Shown: positions 1-10,551, numbered from the stretch's first letter. The stretch is 64,000 nt of DNA from Bacteroidota bacterium (GCA_021815405.1 JAKAGV010000010.1:124001-188000), one strand, 5' to 3'. Notes: generated by a model from the letters alone, not told the origin. Made by a program: numbers and translations.

Positions 1-1668
1 ACCAAATTTAGCAGCTATACAACCGAAGAATTTTTTAGAGGTGTTCTGCTGCTGCTTGGTGCAGCTGTCGGTGTTGCTTTTATTTCAAGGCTTGCAAAGA
101 ATTTCCAGGATTACTACGTCAATGTTATTACACAGCGGCTTGGTACAAAAATTTATAACGACGGTATAGAGCATTCACTTAAACTTCCCTATTCTTTATT
201 TGAAGACCAGCGTAGCGGACAAACTTTAGGAGTTCTTCAGAAGGTCCGGACTGATGTTGAGAAACTAATTGCTGCAATTGTAAATATTCTTTTTACTTCC
301 CTGGTCGGAATCATTTTCGTCACGGTATACGCTATCAATGTCTATTGGTTAATAGCTCCGGTGTTTTTCTCGGCAGTTCCTCTTCTCGGAATCATCAGCT
401 CGGTGTTAAGTAGAAAAGTCAAAAAGATCCAAAAGAAAATTGTTGATGAGACTACTGCACTTGCAGGCTCAACAACAGAATCACTTCGGAACATAGAGCT
501 TGTTAAAAGTCTTGGTTTGGGCAAACAGGAAATAGGAAGGCTTAATTCTGTTACTGATAAAATCCTTGTACTTGAATTAAAGAAAGTGAAATATATCCGA
601 AGTTTAAGTTTTATTCAGGGAACATGCGTAAACTTTCTTCGTACTACTATCATCTTTATAATGCTTTATTTGATTTTCATCCGTGCAATTACTTTCGGCG
701 AATTTTTTTCTTTGTTCCTTTATTCATTCTTTATCTTCGGTCCGCTGCAATCTCTTGGAGATATAATTAATACTTACCGAGAAGCAGAAGTCTCACTCGA
801 TAACTTTGATAAATTGCTGAAGCAGCCGCAGGAGTCAAAGCCAGAACATCCGGTAAAAGTCGGAGAGTTTCGAACACTTGAGTTTGATGATGTAAGCTTT
901 AAACATCAGTCTGCAACTACACATGCATTAAAAGATATTTCTTTCAAAACCAAAGTAGGAGAAACCATAGCTTTCGTAGGACCATCCGGTGCCGGTAAAA
1001 CAACGCTGGTAAAGCTTCTCGTCGGATTGTATTCGCCACAGTCCGGAAAAATATTATATAATGATATTCCTTCTTCTGAAATAGATTTTGACGAGCTCAG
1101 AGAAAAAATCGGATTCGTTACTCAGGATACTCAGTTATTTTCAGGAACGATAAAAGAAAATCTGCTGTTTGTAAATCCAACTGCTTCAGATGAAGAATGT
1201 CTTGAAGTGCTTGGACTGTCTGCCTGTCAAAATCTTCTTGATAGAGCCGACCAAGGCATTAACACAATGATTGGTGAAAGCGGTGTAAAAGTTTCGGGCG
1301 GTGAGAAGCAGAGATTATCAATTGCTCGCGCTCTGCTACGGAGACCAAATATTTTAGTCTTCGATGAAGCAACATCTTCTCTCGATTCTCTTACAGAAGA
1401 AGAGATCAGTTCAACGATATGGGATATTTCGAGAAGGAATGATCTCTTAACAATTATGATTGCTCACCGGCTTTCAACAATTTTGCATGCAGATAAAATC
1501 TATGTCCTTGAGCGCGGCAGCATTGTAGAATCAGGCACTCATCTTGAGCTGCTTGAGCTTAAAGGTTTGTACTATGCAATGTGGCGTCAGCAAATCGGAG
1601 AGCGCGAGCGCGAAACTTCAGAACTGCTCGTCAACAGAAACGGAAATCTGGTAAATAATGAAGATTAA
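1..1668 (+). CDS. ABC exporter, fused membrane and ATPase domains (5' end missing)
   Basis: The reading frame is open from the first base, so the gene begins before the window; about 555 codons are visible. The N-terminal part is hydrophobic and matches the type I exporter membrane domain, and the C-terminal part is the nucleotide-binding domain. Seen in the ATPase part: Walker A GPSGAGKTT (about residues 327-335 of the visible fragment), signature VSGGEKQR, Walker B ILVFDEATSSLD and the switch histidine in IAHRLST. Proteins of this build dimerise in the inner membrane and export lipids, peptides or drugs; the substrate cannot be read from the sequence. A GTG at 361 is only an internal codon. 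The next gene follows after 199 bases and is probably separate. Confidence 0.9.
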   Translation, partial: TKFSSYTTEEFFRGVLLLLGAAVGVAFISRLAKNFQDYYVNVITQRLGTKIYNDGIEHSLKLPYSLFEDQRSGQTLGVLQKVRTDVEKLIAAIVNILFTSLVGIIFVTVYAINVYWLIAPVFFSAVPLLGIISSVLSRKVKKIQKKIVDETTALAGSTTESLRNIELVKSLGLGKQEIGRLNSVTDKILVLELKKVKYIRSLSFIQGTCVNFLRTTIIFIMLYLIFIRAITFGEFFSLFLYSFFIFGPLQSLGDIINTYREAEVSLDNFDKLLKQPQESKPEHPVKVGEFRTLEFDDVSFKHQSATTHALKDISFKTKVGETIAFVGPSGAGKTTLVKLLVGLYSPQSGKILYNDIPSSEIDFDELREKIGFVTQDTQLFSGTIKENLLFVNPTASDEECLEVLGLSACQNLLDRADQGINTMIGESGVKVSGGEKQRLSIARALLRRPNILVFDEATSSLDSLTEEEISSTIWDISRRNDLLTIMIAHRLSTILHADKIYVLERGSIVESGTHLELLELKGLYYAMWRQQIGERERETSELLVNRNGNLVNNED

Positions 1669-1733
1669 TAAAAAATTGTCCTTGAGTTTTTTATAAAATG
1701 GATAAAGGTTTTTGCAGAGATCAAAAGGTTAAG

Positions 1734-1779
1734 AGCATAGCGTCAGAAACAACTTGCACTTTGCTCAATACGCTATGCT
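1734..1779. repeat. 10-bp perfect inverted repeat in intergenic gap
   Basis: AGCATAGCGT at 1734-1743 is matched by ACGCTATGCT at 1770-1779, with a 26-base loop. It lies between the ABC exporter and the amylase gene. The 3' side is only weakly T-rich, so it could end exporter transcription or just be a structured leader. Nothing else is recognisable in 1669-1867. Confidence 0.4.
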
Positions 1780-1867
1780 TGCCCGATAATCATTTTATTT
1801 CAGTCTATCAGTTTTATACAATTCATTTTAATATTTTTAAACATCAACCAAATACGGAGCTAAAGGG

Positions 1868-4264
1868 ATGAAAAAATTCCTAACGATTCTTTCTTTTCAG
1901 ATTTTAGTTTTACCATTTTTATTTGTACCTGATTTATCTTCCCAAACAATCACTGACCTTATTCAGCCGGTACATTTAACTGCTGGTGTGCCGGATTCAA
2001 TTCACGTAAGCGATCTTTTCTATGCGAACAATTATAAAGTGAAATTTTATCCGGATAAAAACATCAATGCGGAGTACAACCAATCCACCGGCATGGTAGC
2101 GATTACTTCCTCCAAGTATTATGAAGGCATCGACTTACTCGGCTTTTCCTTTTATGGCAAAAGATTTTTTATTCCTGTAATATCAGAAGTACCTCAGAGG
2201 ATTGAATTTACTTACAATCCTGCCGGGCAGCCAAAATCAGTTTATCTTTTTGGAAGCTTCAACGGCTGGAATAGATCTGAGCTTAAGATGAAAGATGAGA
2301 ACGGAGTATATAAAATTTCAATTCCCGTTGAGCCTGGAAGATATGAGTATAAATTCTATGTTGATGGGAATGAAATTCTTGATCCGGCTAATCCGGTAAA
2401 GACACCGAATGGAATGGGCGGATTTAATTCGGTTATATCCGTAAATCCTCGGCACACTGATAAATGCTATTTGCATTTGCTCGGTAAGAACATATCCAAA
2501 GATGGGATGAACATTTCATTCTTTTATGAAAAAGAAAATCAATCCTCACCAATCACTTACTCTAATCTCATTCCATTGATAAACAATAATAGAATTCCAG
2601 AAGACAAAATAAAAATTCACGGCGATTCTGTAGATGTTCTGGTTTCTGGAAGATCATTAAAGAAAGATGTTGTAATAAGACTTGCCGTAACTCAAGATGG
2701 ACAGTCAACTAATTTTCAGACAATCGATTTGAATAAAGGCATACCCGCCGGTAATGATAAAAATATTTCTTTCCAAGATCAAATTATCTATTCAATTATG
2801 ATTGACAGATTTTTTGACGGCGATAAAAGCAACGATAAACCGGTTGTTCAAAAAGATCTTTCATTCAAAGCAAATTATCAGGGCGGAGATTTCCAGGGAA
2901 TAATCGATAAAATAAATTCCGGCTACTTCAATTCGCTTGGTGTAAATACTTTGTGGATTTCGCCTGTGGTTGATAATCCCGACAGCGCTTATAAAGATGT
3001 AGTTCCGCCGTACCGTTATTTTACCGGCTACCATGGCTACTGGCCATTGCATTCAACTAAAGTTGAAGAGCATTTTGGAACAATGTCCCTTTTAAAGAAA
3101 TTAGTTTCGGATGCACATAAACACGGACTTAAAATTTTACTCGACTACGTTGCACACCATGTCTTTATTCAAAATCCTCTTTACAAAAAACATAGGGATT
3201 GGTTTGGAGTTCTTGATTTACCTGACGGCAGAAAAAATTTGCAGTTGTGGGATGAGTACAGACTTACAACCTGGTTTGAACCTTACCTACCGACCTTTAA
3301 TTATGTTGGTTCAAAAGCGGCACGTGAAGCTATGACAGACAATGCAGTCTGGTGGCTTAAGCAAACAGATGCTGATGGTTTCCGCCATGATGCGGTAAAA
3401 CATATCCCGAATGTTTTCTGGCGGCTGCTGACAAAAAAGATGGAAAAGGAAATTGAAATTCCGGATAAGAAAAAGTTATATCAGATTGGCGAGACGTTCG
3501 GAAGCTACCAGCTTGTAAGCTCGTATGTAAATAACGGTCAGCTTAATGCGCAGTTTAATTTTAATCTTTATGATGTTGCTATCCCGACTTTCATTCGACC
3601 CGGAGCGCCGTTTACAAATCTGGATAATGAACTTCACAAATCTTTTTCTATCTTTGGTGTAAACAATCTAATGGGCAACATTATGGACAGCCATGACAAA
3701 GTAAGATTCATGGCTTATGCCGATGGAGATATTTCACTTGATGCAAGCGATGCCGCAGAGATCGGATGGAAAAATCCTCCTGAAGTTCACCACAAATCAA
3801 GCTACAAAAAATTGAGGCTGTACTTGAGCTATCTCTTGACAATTCCCGGAGTGCCGGTGATCGATTACGGCGATGAAATAGGAATGACTGGCGCTGCCGA
3901 TCCGGATAACCGCCGCATGATGCGCTTCGGTAATCAGCTTACCGAACAGGAAAAAGAAAATCTTTCTGATGTAATTAAGCTTATTAAAATTAGAGACGAC
4001 AACCCCGCTCTTAGATATGGTGACTTTGAAACGCTTCTTGCAGACACCAATTCTTACGTCTTCTTGCGCTCTGATTTGAATGAAAGAATTTTGGTTGCCT
4101 TAAATAAGGGAAGTGAATCAGAAACACTAAAAATAATACTACCGGCAGTTTATAGACTTTCTTCAGCAGAAGATTTATTGAGTGAAGGAAAAGAATCATT
4201 CAGAGATGATGAGATTACAATTACTTTACCTGCAGTCGGATATAAGATTTTCAAATTGAAGTAG
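1868..4264 (+). CDS. Secreted GH13 alpha-amylase family glycoside hydrolase
   Basis: Predicted to hydrolyse alpha-glucans or maltodextrins outside the cytoplasm. Residues 1-25 form a signal peptide. Residues about 108-195 look like a CBM48/early-set domain (SVYLFGSFNGWN, YEYKFYVDG). The catalytic barrel runs from about residue 305 and holds all GH13 regions: region I LLDYVAHH (D426), region II DGFRHDAVKH with nucleophile D508, region III QIGETFG with acid/base E542, and region IV MDSHD with transition-state stabiliser D610. Region I has His where Asn is usual (AHH rather than ANH). The chosen ATG has GGAG about nine bases upstream. No transport or regulatory partner is adjacent. Exact specificity (amylase, cyclomaltodextrinase-like or other) is open. 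Confidence 0.92.
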   Translation: MKKFLTILSFQILVLPFLFVPDLSSQTITDLIQPVHLTAGVPDSIHVSDLFYANNYKVKFYPDKNINAEYNQSTGMVAITSSKYYEGIDLLGFSFYGKRFFIPVISEVPQRIEFTYNPAGQPKSVYLFGSFNGWNRSELKMKDENGVYKISIPVEPGRYEYKFYVDGNEILDPANPVKTPNGMGGFNSVISVNPRHTDKCYLHLLGKNISKDGMNISFFYEKENQSSPITYSNLIPLINNNRIPEDKIKIHGDSVDVLVSGRSLKKDVVIRLAVTQDGQSTNFQTIDLNKGIPAGNDKNISFQDQIIYSIMIDRFFDGDKSNDKPVVQKDLSFKANYQGGDFQGIIDKINSGYFNSLGVNTLWISPVVDNPDSAYKDVVPPYRYFTGYHGYWPLHSTKVEEHFGTMSLLKKLVSDAHKHGLKILLDYVAHHVFIQNPLYKKHRDWFGVLDLPDGRKNLQLWDEYRLTTWFEPYLPTFNYVGSKAAREAMTDNAVWWLKQTDADGFRHDAVKHIPNVFWRLLTKKMEKEIEIPDKKKLYQIGETFGSYQLVSSYVNNGQLNAQFNFNLYDVAIPTFIRPGAPFTNLDNELHKSFSIFGVNNLMGNIMDSHDKVRFMAYADGDISLDASDAAEIGWKNPPEVHHKSSYKKLRLYLSYLLTIPGVPVIDYGDEIGMTGAADPDNRRMMRFGNQLTEQEKENLSDVIKLIKIRDDNPALRYGDFETLLADTNSYVFLRSDLNERILVALNKGSESETLKIILPAVYRLSSAEDLLSEGKESFRDDEITITLPAVGYKIFKLK

Positions 4265-4317
4265 AATAATGATGTCAATTAATTGTAATTTTGATTCAAT
4301 AATGATTTGGGAATTAG

Positions 4318-5661
4318 ATGAACATTAAAAATTTTTTCATTTTATTTTTGTCGCTTATTTTGTTTTCATCATGCGGCAATAAGAATAATCAAAACAAAAG
4401 TGAACTGGATACTAAAATGGATAACATAGCCGAAAAATATGTGAAGCTTGTTCTAAGGATAGGACAGCTTGACGGCGACTTTGTCGATGCATATTACGGA
4501 CCGAAAGACTGGCAGCCTCACGATGTCATTAAGACTTCCGCGGATTCAGTTTCATTAAGAAACGAATGCAATGCCGAAACCGATAGTCTCCTTAACAATC
4601 TTGATGCACTGAAGAACTACAAAGCAAATGAGCTTGAAACTCTCCGCTACAGATTTTTATATAAGCAGCTTCTTGCTGTAAAGGCAAAGTTGTTTATGAT
4701 TAGCGGCGGCACATTTTCATTCGACCAGGAAAGTAAAGCTCTTTATGATGCTGTAGCTCCCGTTTATTCAGAAGATCATTTTAAATCTATTCTTGATAAG
4801 CTTGATAAAATTTTACCCGGACATGGAAGCATTTCAAAAAGATTGGATGACTACAAAAAAGGATTTATAATTCCTAAAGATAAATTGCGGCAGGTATTTG
4901 ATGCAGCAATTAAAGAGTGTCGTAAAAGAACCGCAGAGCATATTCAACTTCCTGCCGGAGAAAATTTCAAAGTTGAATATGTTACTGATAAGCCGTGGGG
5001 CGGATATAATTGGTACAAAGGAAATTACTTCAGCTTAATACAGATAAACATTGATCTGCCGATCTACATTGATCGTGCGATTGAGCTTGCCGCTCATGAA
5101 GGCTATCCCGGTCATCATGTTTATAATTCTTTACTGGAAGAAAATCTTGTAAAAGGAAAAGGCTGGATGGAGTTTACTGTTTATCCGTTGTTCAGTCCGC
5201 AGTCTTTAATTGCAGAAGGCACCGCAAACTTTGGTATAAAAATGATTTTCCCTGGCGATGAAAAAGTAAAGTTTGAGAAAGATGTTTTATTCCCGCTTGC
5301 AGGCATTGATCCGGCAAAGGCAGTGGATTATAACAAGGTTCTGGACTTGGTTAATGAGTTAAGCTTTGCAAGCAACGAAGCGGCAAGAAATTTTATTGAC
5401 AATAAATGGAACAAGCAGCAGACATTGCAATGGTTGGAGAAATACAGTTTAATGTCGCCTGCAAAAGCAGAACACTTCCTCAGCTTTATAATCAAGTACC
5501 GGAGCTACGTTATCAATTACAACGTTGGTGAAAAACTGATAGAAGATTATGTGGATAAAAACGGCGGCACAGAAAATCATCCGGAGAAAAGATGGGAGTT
5601 GTTCAAGTATTTATTAACGACGCCTCAAACGCCTTCCGGCTTAAGCGGTGCGTTACTTTGA
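4318..5661 (+). CDS. DUF885 family lipoprotein, putative metallopeptidase
   Basis: The N-terminus is a lipoprotein signal ending LFSSC, with C19 as the likely lipidated cysteine, so the protein should be anchored in the envelope. The body matches the DUF885 family: HEGYPGHH at residues 260-267 is the family's metal-binding-like motif, and E300 in AEGTANFG would be a further ligand. Family members are thought to be zinc peptidases, though few have been assayed. At 447 residues it is shorter than the common 550-600 residues. It lies 53 bases after the amylase gene on the same strand and may share its transcript. No substrate can be inferred. Confidence 0.75.
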   Translation: MNIKNFFILFLSLILFSSCGNKNNQNKSELDTKMDNIAEKYVKLVLRIGQLDGDFVDAYYGPKDWQPHDVIKTSADSVSLRNECNAETDSLLNNLDALKNYKANELETLRYRFLYKQLLAVKAKLFMISGGTFSFDQESKALYDAVAPVYSEDHFKSILDKLDKILPGHGSISKRLDDYKKGFIIPKDKLRQVFDAAIKECRKRTAEHIQLPAGENFKVEYVTDKPWGGYNWYKGNYFSLIQINIDLPIYIDRAIELAAHEGYPGHHVYNSLLEENLVKGKGWMEFTVYPLFSPQSLIAEGTANFGIKMIFPGDEKVKFEKDVLFPLAGIDPAKAVDYNKVLDLVNELSFASNEAARNFIDNKWNKQQTLQWLEKYSLMSPAKAEHFLSFIIKYRSYVINYNVGEKLIEDYVDKNGGTENHPEKRWELFKYLLTTPQTPSGLSGALL

Positions 5662-5718
5662 TTTTCGTTTTATCATTTTAATCTTTATGTTTCGAAAAAG
5701 AAAAATGATGAGCTAAGC

Positions 5719-6873
5719 ATGGCAAAAAGACTTAGGATTGATGCCACTGTAAAATTTTTTATCGTCATTATCGGTATAGCCGTAATATCGGTAATCTTAA
5801 AAGAACTTAACCACATCTTTATTCCTTTCGTCATTGCATACATACTTTTTTTCCTTTTCTCTCCATTGAATGATTTTTTAAAAGGAAAACACTTCCCGCT
5901 CTTTGCAGTAATCTTGCTCGATATTTTGATTATTGTAATTTTATTATGGGGTGCTTCATCTTTCATAATAGGATCTTTTATGAAATTCGGTGAACAAGCT
6001 CCTGACTATTTTACTAAGCTAAATAAAATTGTAACAAGCACCTCCGAATCATTGCATATCAAAGCTCCGTTTTTCAGATACTTTTCTGTTCAGAGATTAA
6101 TTTCCAGAATAGATTATCAAGGACTTGCGGGCGGAATTTTCTCATCAACATTTTCAATCATCGGGAATGTTCTCTTTGTAATTTTCTTCTATATTTTTAT
6201 AGTCACAGGCCATTCAACAATATACAATGCAATAAAGAAAAGATATGTTTACAAAAGGGTTAAGCCTGAACTGAAGGAAATGAAGAAAAAATATCAATCT
6301 TCCTCTGCTGTACCAAATCCGGATTTTGATCAATGGATGGGTGATCAGATTAATATTGAAAAGCATGAAAAGGAAGAGAAGCTTGCTAATACTTTCAAAG
6401 CCATTACCGAGCAGATACAACGCTATATAATTTTAAAGATTGCGTTGAATCTTGCAGCAGGTATTGTTGTTTGGATCTTCATGTCTATACTTGGTGTGGA
6501 CTTCCCGATCATCTGGGGCTTGTTCACTTTCCTTTTTAACTTCATACCAACAATCGGTTCGGCAATTGCATTTATATTTCCTGTAACCATGGCACTTCTT
6601 CAATTTGAATCATGGACTTATGCAGTTTTAATTGCATTGATTCTCATTGCGATCCAGACTCTTTTCTTCAATCTTCTTGAACCTAACTTAATCGGCAAGA
6701 GGTTAAACTTAAATCCATTGCTTATTCTCCTTTCCGTTTTAGTGTGGGGCTACATTTGGGGAATTATCGGGATGCTTCTTGCTGTTCCGCTTACGGCAAT
6801 AATAAAAATCATCATCTCTAATTCCAGTTCAAAGAATATGATCTTCCTGGGTGAACTAATGAGTAAGGAATAG
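5719..6873 (+). CDS. AI-2E family transporter (PerM/YdiK-like permease)
   Basis: A 384-residue inner-membrane protein with the family pattern: two or three hydrophobic segments near the N-terminus (about 17-90), a polar stretch (about 165-240), then a block of helices containing GLFTFLFNFIPTIGS and ending with VWGYIWGIIGMLLAVPLTAI. That last motif is typical of the AI-2E/PerM superfamily, which includes the TqsA autoinducer-2 exporter and Na+/H+ antiporters; substrate cannot be assigned. The polar insert around residues 185-215 (KKKYQSSSAVPNPDFDQW) is longer than usual. The gene is convergent with the DUF4922 gene downstream; the 51-base gap holds two direct copies of GATTCTGGA. Confidence 0.85.
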   Translation: MAKRLRIDATVKFFIVIIGIAVISVILKELNHIFIPFVIAYILFFLFSPLNDFLKGKHFPLFAVILLDILIIVILLWGASSFIIGSFMKFGEQAPDYFTKLNKIVTSTSESLHIKAPFFRYFSVQRLISRIDYQGLAGGIFSSTFSIIGNVLFVIFFYIFIVTGHSTIYNAIKKRYVYKRVKPELKEMKKKYQSSSAVPNPDFDQWMGDQINIEKHEKEEKLANTFKAITEQIQRYIILKIALNLAAGIVVWIFMSILGVDFPIIWGLFTFLFNFIPTIGSAIAFIFPVTMALLQFESWTYAVLIALILIAIQTLFFNLLEPNLIGKRLNLNPLLILLSVLVWGYIWGIIGMLLAVPLTAIIKIIISNSSSKNMIFLGELMSKE

Positions 6874-6924
6874 ACTCGATTCTGGATGTTGGATTCTGGA
6901 TACTAGATATTGGTGGAGTATTAT

Positions 6925-7953
6925 TTAATGTGTAAGATTTTCTTTTAGCTTTGTCTTTACAAATTCGAACTGCTCTTTTCCGATTGACACTTCTCGAAAG
7001 ATTTCAACTAAATCTTCTTTAATAATTTTATCAAAATCCTTTTCAAGCGGCGTGATGCAGACTCCGCCAAGATCTACAGCGGCAGGACTGATTAAAAGAC
7101 TCTGTTCATTATTCGTAAAATAACGAGCAGGACGGTGCTTGCTTCTGAGAAAAATAATTATCCTCCAACCAGTCTCTGCTTCAAAGGAAGAAATAATGTT
7201 CATCATAGGTTCTTCCTTGCTGCTGCTCAAGGAAGTTAATATTTCGTAGAAATCATTGAACGTGTAAATTAGAACATCTTCCAAATCTCCCTCAAGGAAA
7301 AACATTCTCCTAATTCCGTCATCAACACCGTAAACCGAAAATCCATCTTCTTCAAAAATCTTTTCACCAAATTTTTTCTTCAGCTCATTGAATTCTTTTT
7401 CAACCGGCATAAAGTACTTGCTGCCCGCCTGGAGGTGAAGATGATCGGGTGCAGATGCGCCGCATTTTGGACCATTATAAAATACTGTATAGCGTTCATA
7501 CATACTTCTGCTTAGGGACAACATCAAGTAAAATACTTCTTTGATCTTTTGAGGGAAGTGGTTGATGTTCGGGATAGTGAAATGTTCAGGAAAGATTGGA
7601 TAAGGATTACATAAAATTAAATATTCATCTCTAAAGAGAATTCCTTTTTGGAGTAACGGTAAATTCTCGCTGCATAAAAAACATTTTCGCTTTTTGATAG
7701 AAGTCTCATCAACTTTGGCTGATGTTGAAATTAACCTTTTCGGATTGAATTGAACACTTACTTTGAAGCCGTCAAATTCGAAATCTTTAGACTGTACAGA
7801 TTCAAAAGATTTATAACCATCTTCAAGAAGACGCCAATCTTTCTTTTGTTGTTCTAACAGCAGTTTTGCAGCATAAGCAAAATCGTTCGCGTCAGTTAGC
7901 TCTTTTATAACATCAGCGAACCACATATTTTCGATTAACCTTTGGTTGCTCAT
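6925..7953 (-). CDS. DUF4922 HIT-superfamily protein (GDP-sugar phosphorylase/adenylyltransferase-like)
   Basis: 342 residues, last gene of a four-gene minus-strand operon. Residues 162-175 carry a histidine-triad-type motif, ASAPDHLHLQ, the HxHxQ form used by the GalT/Apa2/GDP-hexose phosphorylase branch, where the central His (H173) forms the nucleotidyl intermediate. A CxxC pair (C91, C94) may bind zinc as in GalT. The fold and motif suggest transfer or phosphorolysis of a nucleotide group, perhaps on an NDP-sugar, which would suit the two glycosyltransferases encoded just upstream. The start abuts the stop of the GT2 gene, so translation is probably coupled. Substrate is inference only; no signal peptide, so cytoplasmic. 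Confidence 0.75.
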   Translation of the reverse strand: MSNQRLIENMWFADVIKELTDANDFAYAAKLLLEQQKKDWRLLEDGYKSFESVQSKDFEFDGFKVSVQFNPKRLISTSAKVDETSIKKRKCFLCSENLPLLQKGILFRDEYLILCNPYPIFPEHFTIPNINHFPQKIKEVFYLMLSLSRSMYERYTVFYNGPKCGASAPDHLHLQAGSKYFMPVEKEFNELKKKFGEKIFEEDGFSVYGVDDGIRRMFFLEGDLEDVLIYTFNDFYEILTSLSSSKEEPMMNIISSFEAETGWRIIIFLRSKHRPARYFTNNEQSLLISPAAVDLGGVCITPLEKDFDKIIKEDLVEIFREVSIGKEQFEFVKTKLKENLTH

Positions 7954-9420
7954 TTAATTTTTTGAATTCAATTTTTGTCTTGCAAGTATTTCGATTGTCC
8001 TAATTCTATCCTTATAAAAATTATTCACATTCTGTTTCTCAATTGATAAAGCTGCATCGGAGTTGCCTTCCCAGCGGCGGCACAAATAAATTGTTTCGTA
8101 TATCCTCCCAATCTTATAATGCCGGGAGACTGCTAGACCGACGGCATAATCTTCACCGTAACTTACGTTGGGAATTTTTATTTTTCTGAGAAGTGGGACA
8201 AAGAAAGCACGTGGCGCACCAAGACCGTTTATTCTCAATGCGTTGTTTCTACCGTTCTCCGTAGTCCATTCTCTGTGGTCAATTATTCCAGGAGGAATTT
8301 CATTTAAATTGAAATCAGTTAACTTGTAGCTTCCGATTACCATGGCGCATTTTTCTTGTCTAAAAAGATCAATAATTTTTTGTAAAGTGGTTTCATCTGA
8401 GTAGAGATCGTCGCTGTCTAATTGTACTGCAAACCTACCGCATTCTTTGATATGAACTGCCTCATCCCAGCAGCCACCAATGCCGAGATCGCGACGTTCC
8501 GGGATTAAATGAATCAGTCGTTTATCTTTAACGGCAATTAATTTCAATAGTTCGGTAGTTTCGTCGGTCGAATGATTATCAACTACGATTATGTTGTAAT
8601 TGAAATCAGTTTTTTGGTTAAGTGCCGATTTGATTGCATCTTCAATTGTATGGGCTCTATTTTTCACAGGGATAATAACTGAAGCTTCAGAGCTAAAACT
8701 TCCATCAGTTAATTCGATTGATTTAAAAACCGGGGAAAGATAAGCACCAATCTGCTTTAAGTGTTCAGTCACTGCTTTCTCCATTTCGATTTGCACTTCG
8801 CGGTTCTTCGGATTAACATAATCAAATTGCTTCTCACCTGATTTCCTTAGATCATTTTCTTCAACTGAGTAAAGAAACTCCGGTATGCGGATTAGAGAAT
8901 AATTTTTTGCAATATTTAAGCGCATATCGTAAATCCCCGCAAATGAAAAATCCGCAGTAGCCATTGCTGCAGCCTTCTTTAGGGCTTCAGTCCGAATAAA
9001 CAACAAAGGACCAAAATCAAAATCATCCCTGATGCTTCCGATCTGATAATCTACTACCGGATGAGTAATTATTTCTCCATTTTTAATTTCAAAATAATCT
9101 GAATAAATAATCCCGGCACCGGTATCTTCCGCAACAGATAAAAATCTTTCAAGAGAAAATTGACCGGGAATAATTAATATGTCTCTTGTAATTAAAAGTA
9201 TATAATCAGTATTAGCCAGATCTGCAATAAACTTAACTGTTTTGCTTCCGTTTAAGGATTCAACTTTTACAGTCTGGCAATTTTCAATTCGTTCACTTAC
9301 CGGATCTTTTGAAAGCAGAAAAAATTTTTCAATAAGTCCGCTGCGATTAAGTTCACCAACCAAGTTTTCAAAATTATTACCGGAGTTGAAAGGGAAAAAA
9401 GCTGAAATCTTCTTTGGCAT
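7954..9420 (-). CDS. Glycosyltransferase family 2 protein with two GT-A-like domains
   Basis: 488 residues. The C-terminal half is a clear GT2 domain: [17 protein letters not shown] at about 247-263, [14 protein letters not shown] at about 279-292, and the metal/donor motif QLDSDDLY with D335 and D337. Residues 1-200 look like a second, diverged GT-A fold ([18 protein letters not shown]), so this may be a two-domain enzyme or one active domain plus a pseudo-domain. It would add sugar from an NDP-sugar to an unknown acceptor. No transmembrane segment is visible. It lies 12 bases after the GT4 gene and directly before the DUF4922 gene. Confidence 0.88.
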   Translation of the reverse strand: MPKKISAFFPFNSGNNFENLVGELNRSGLIEKFFLLSKDPVSERIENCQTVKVESLNGSKTVKFIADLANTDYILLITRDILIIPGQFSLERFLSVAEDTGAGIIYSDYFEIKNGEIITHPVVDYQIGSIRDDFDFGPLLFIRTEALKKAAAMATADFSFAGIYDMRLNIAKNYSLIRIPEFLYSVEENDLRKSGEKQFDYVNPKNREVQIEMEKAVTEHLKQIGAYLSPVFKSIELTDGSFSSEASVIIPVKNRAHTIEDAIKSALNQKTDFNYNIIVVDNHSTDETTELLKLIAVKDKRLIHLIPERRDLGIGGCWDEAVHIKECGRFAVQLDSDDLYSDETTLQKIIDLFRQEKCAMVIGSYKLTDFNLNEIPPGIIDHREWTTENGRNNALRINGLGAPRAFFVPLLRKIKIPNVSYGEDYAVGLAVSRHYKIGRIYETIYLCRRWEGNSDAALSIEKQNVNNFYKDRIRTIEILARQKLNSKN

Positions 9421-9432
9421 TTTTTGTTTCCA

Positions 9433-10551
9433 TTAATTATTTTTTCTTTCTGCTCTATTGTATATTTCAATTGTACGTTCAGTAAGAATTTCTAAATCAA
9501 ATTTATTTACTGCTCTTACTCTAGCGTTTTTACCAAGCTTCAATCTTATTTCAGGAGAATCGATAAGCCTGGAAATCTTAGCGGCAAGATCATTACTGTT
9601 TTTATTTTCGAACAACAGTGAAGTTTCACCGTCAACAGCAATATCAAGCACGCCGTCTGAGTTCGAACAAACAGAGGGCTTGCACATAGCCATTGCTTCG
9701 GCAAGCGCAATTCCAAAGGCTTCGCTGTGAGAAGGGAAAACAAAGATATCCATTGCTGCCAGCACTTCCGGCGTATCGCTTCTGTAGCCGGTAAAAACTA
9801 TTTTGTTAAGTCCGTATTCTTTTGCAGATTTTTTAATTGATTCTTCATAATCATTCTCGCCGCGGCTTGCCTCACCGACAATTATAAATTTTAAATTATT
9901 GTATTTCAAATTCAATTCCCTTGCAGCAAAAAGAAATTCTTCATGACCTTTGCCCGGGCTGAATCTTGCAAGCATCCCGATCGCAATCTCATTTTCCTTA
10001 ATCCCTAATTCCATTCTGACTTTTTCTTTATCAACTTTATCAGGATTAAATCTTGAAGTATCAATTCCGTTGTGGAGAAGAAGAACTTTACTTTCCTCAA
10101 GCGGACAAGTATCTAAAAGGTTTTTTTTGATTACATTGCTTATCGCAAGTGCAAAAGTAACGCGCTTGTAAATCCATTTATGGAAGGTATCCTTCTTCGC
10201 TATTCCGGAGCCGACTTGTTTTGTTAAGATAAGAGGAATTTTACTATCCAATATTTTAAGTGCCGGCACGAGAAGCCATAAATCCTTTGATGCCTGCGTA
10301 TGAATTAAATGATAACTGCCTCGTCTTATTATGCTTGCAAGTTTTAATATGCTGAATGGATGGAAATAACCGGAAGCTTTAATTGGATGAGTAATTATAC
10401 CACGGTTATTTGCTTCGATATGAATTCTCGACTCCTTGATACAGACCAGCTCAGCTTGAATATTTTTTTTGTGAAGCTGCTTAACCGCAGTGAGAGTAAA
10501 CATTTCCATTCCGCCCCAGCTTTTAGAAAGGCACGAGTAAAGTATTTTCAT
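9433..10551 (-). CDS. Glycosyltransferase family 4 protein
   Basis: 372 residues with the GT-B layout. The N-terminus MKILYSCLSKSWGGMEMFT is the usual acceptor-domain start. The C-terminal donor domain contains AIGMLARFSPGKGHEEFL (about 191-208) and the EX7E motif EAFGIALAEAMAM, whose two glutamates contact the nucleotide sugar in retaining GT4 enzymes. Expected role is transfer of a hexose to a lipid-linked or surface glycan; acceptor and sugar are unknown. It lies 4 bases downstream of the SpoIID-like gene and 12 bases upstream of the GT2 gene, so the four genes should be one transcript. Confidence 0.9.
   Translation of the reverse strand: MKILYSCLSKSWGGMEMFTLTAVKQLHKKNIQAELVCIKESRIHIEANNRGIITHPIKASGYFHPFSILKLASIIRRGSYHLIHTQASKDLWLLVPALKILDSKIPLILTKQVGSGIAKKDTFHKWIYKRVTFALAISNVIKKNLLDTCPLEESKVLLLHNGIDTSRFNPDKVDKEKVRMELGIKENEIAIGMLARFSPGKGHEEFLFAARELNLKYNNLKFIIVGEASRGENDYEESIKKSAKEYGLNKIVFTGYRSDTPEVLAAMDIFVFPSHSEAFGIALAEAMAMCKPSVCSNSDGVLDIAVDGETSLLFENKNSNDLAAKISRLIDSPEIRLKLGKNARVRAVNKFDLEILTERTIEIYNRAERKNN

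Noticed and set aside
6874-6924. GATTCTGGAT direct repeats between two convergent genes
   Set aside because: Only two short copies; could be chance or a fragment of a simple repeat.
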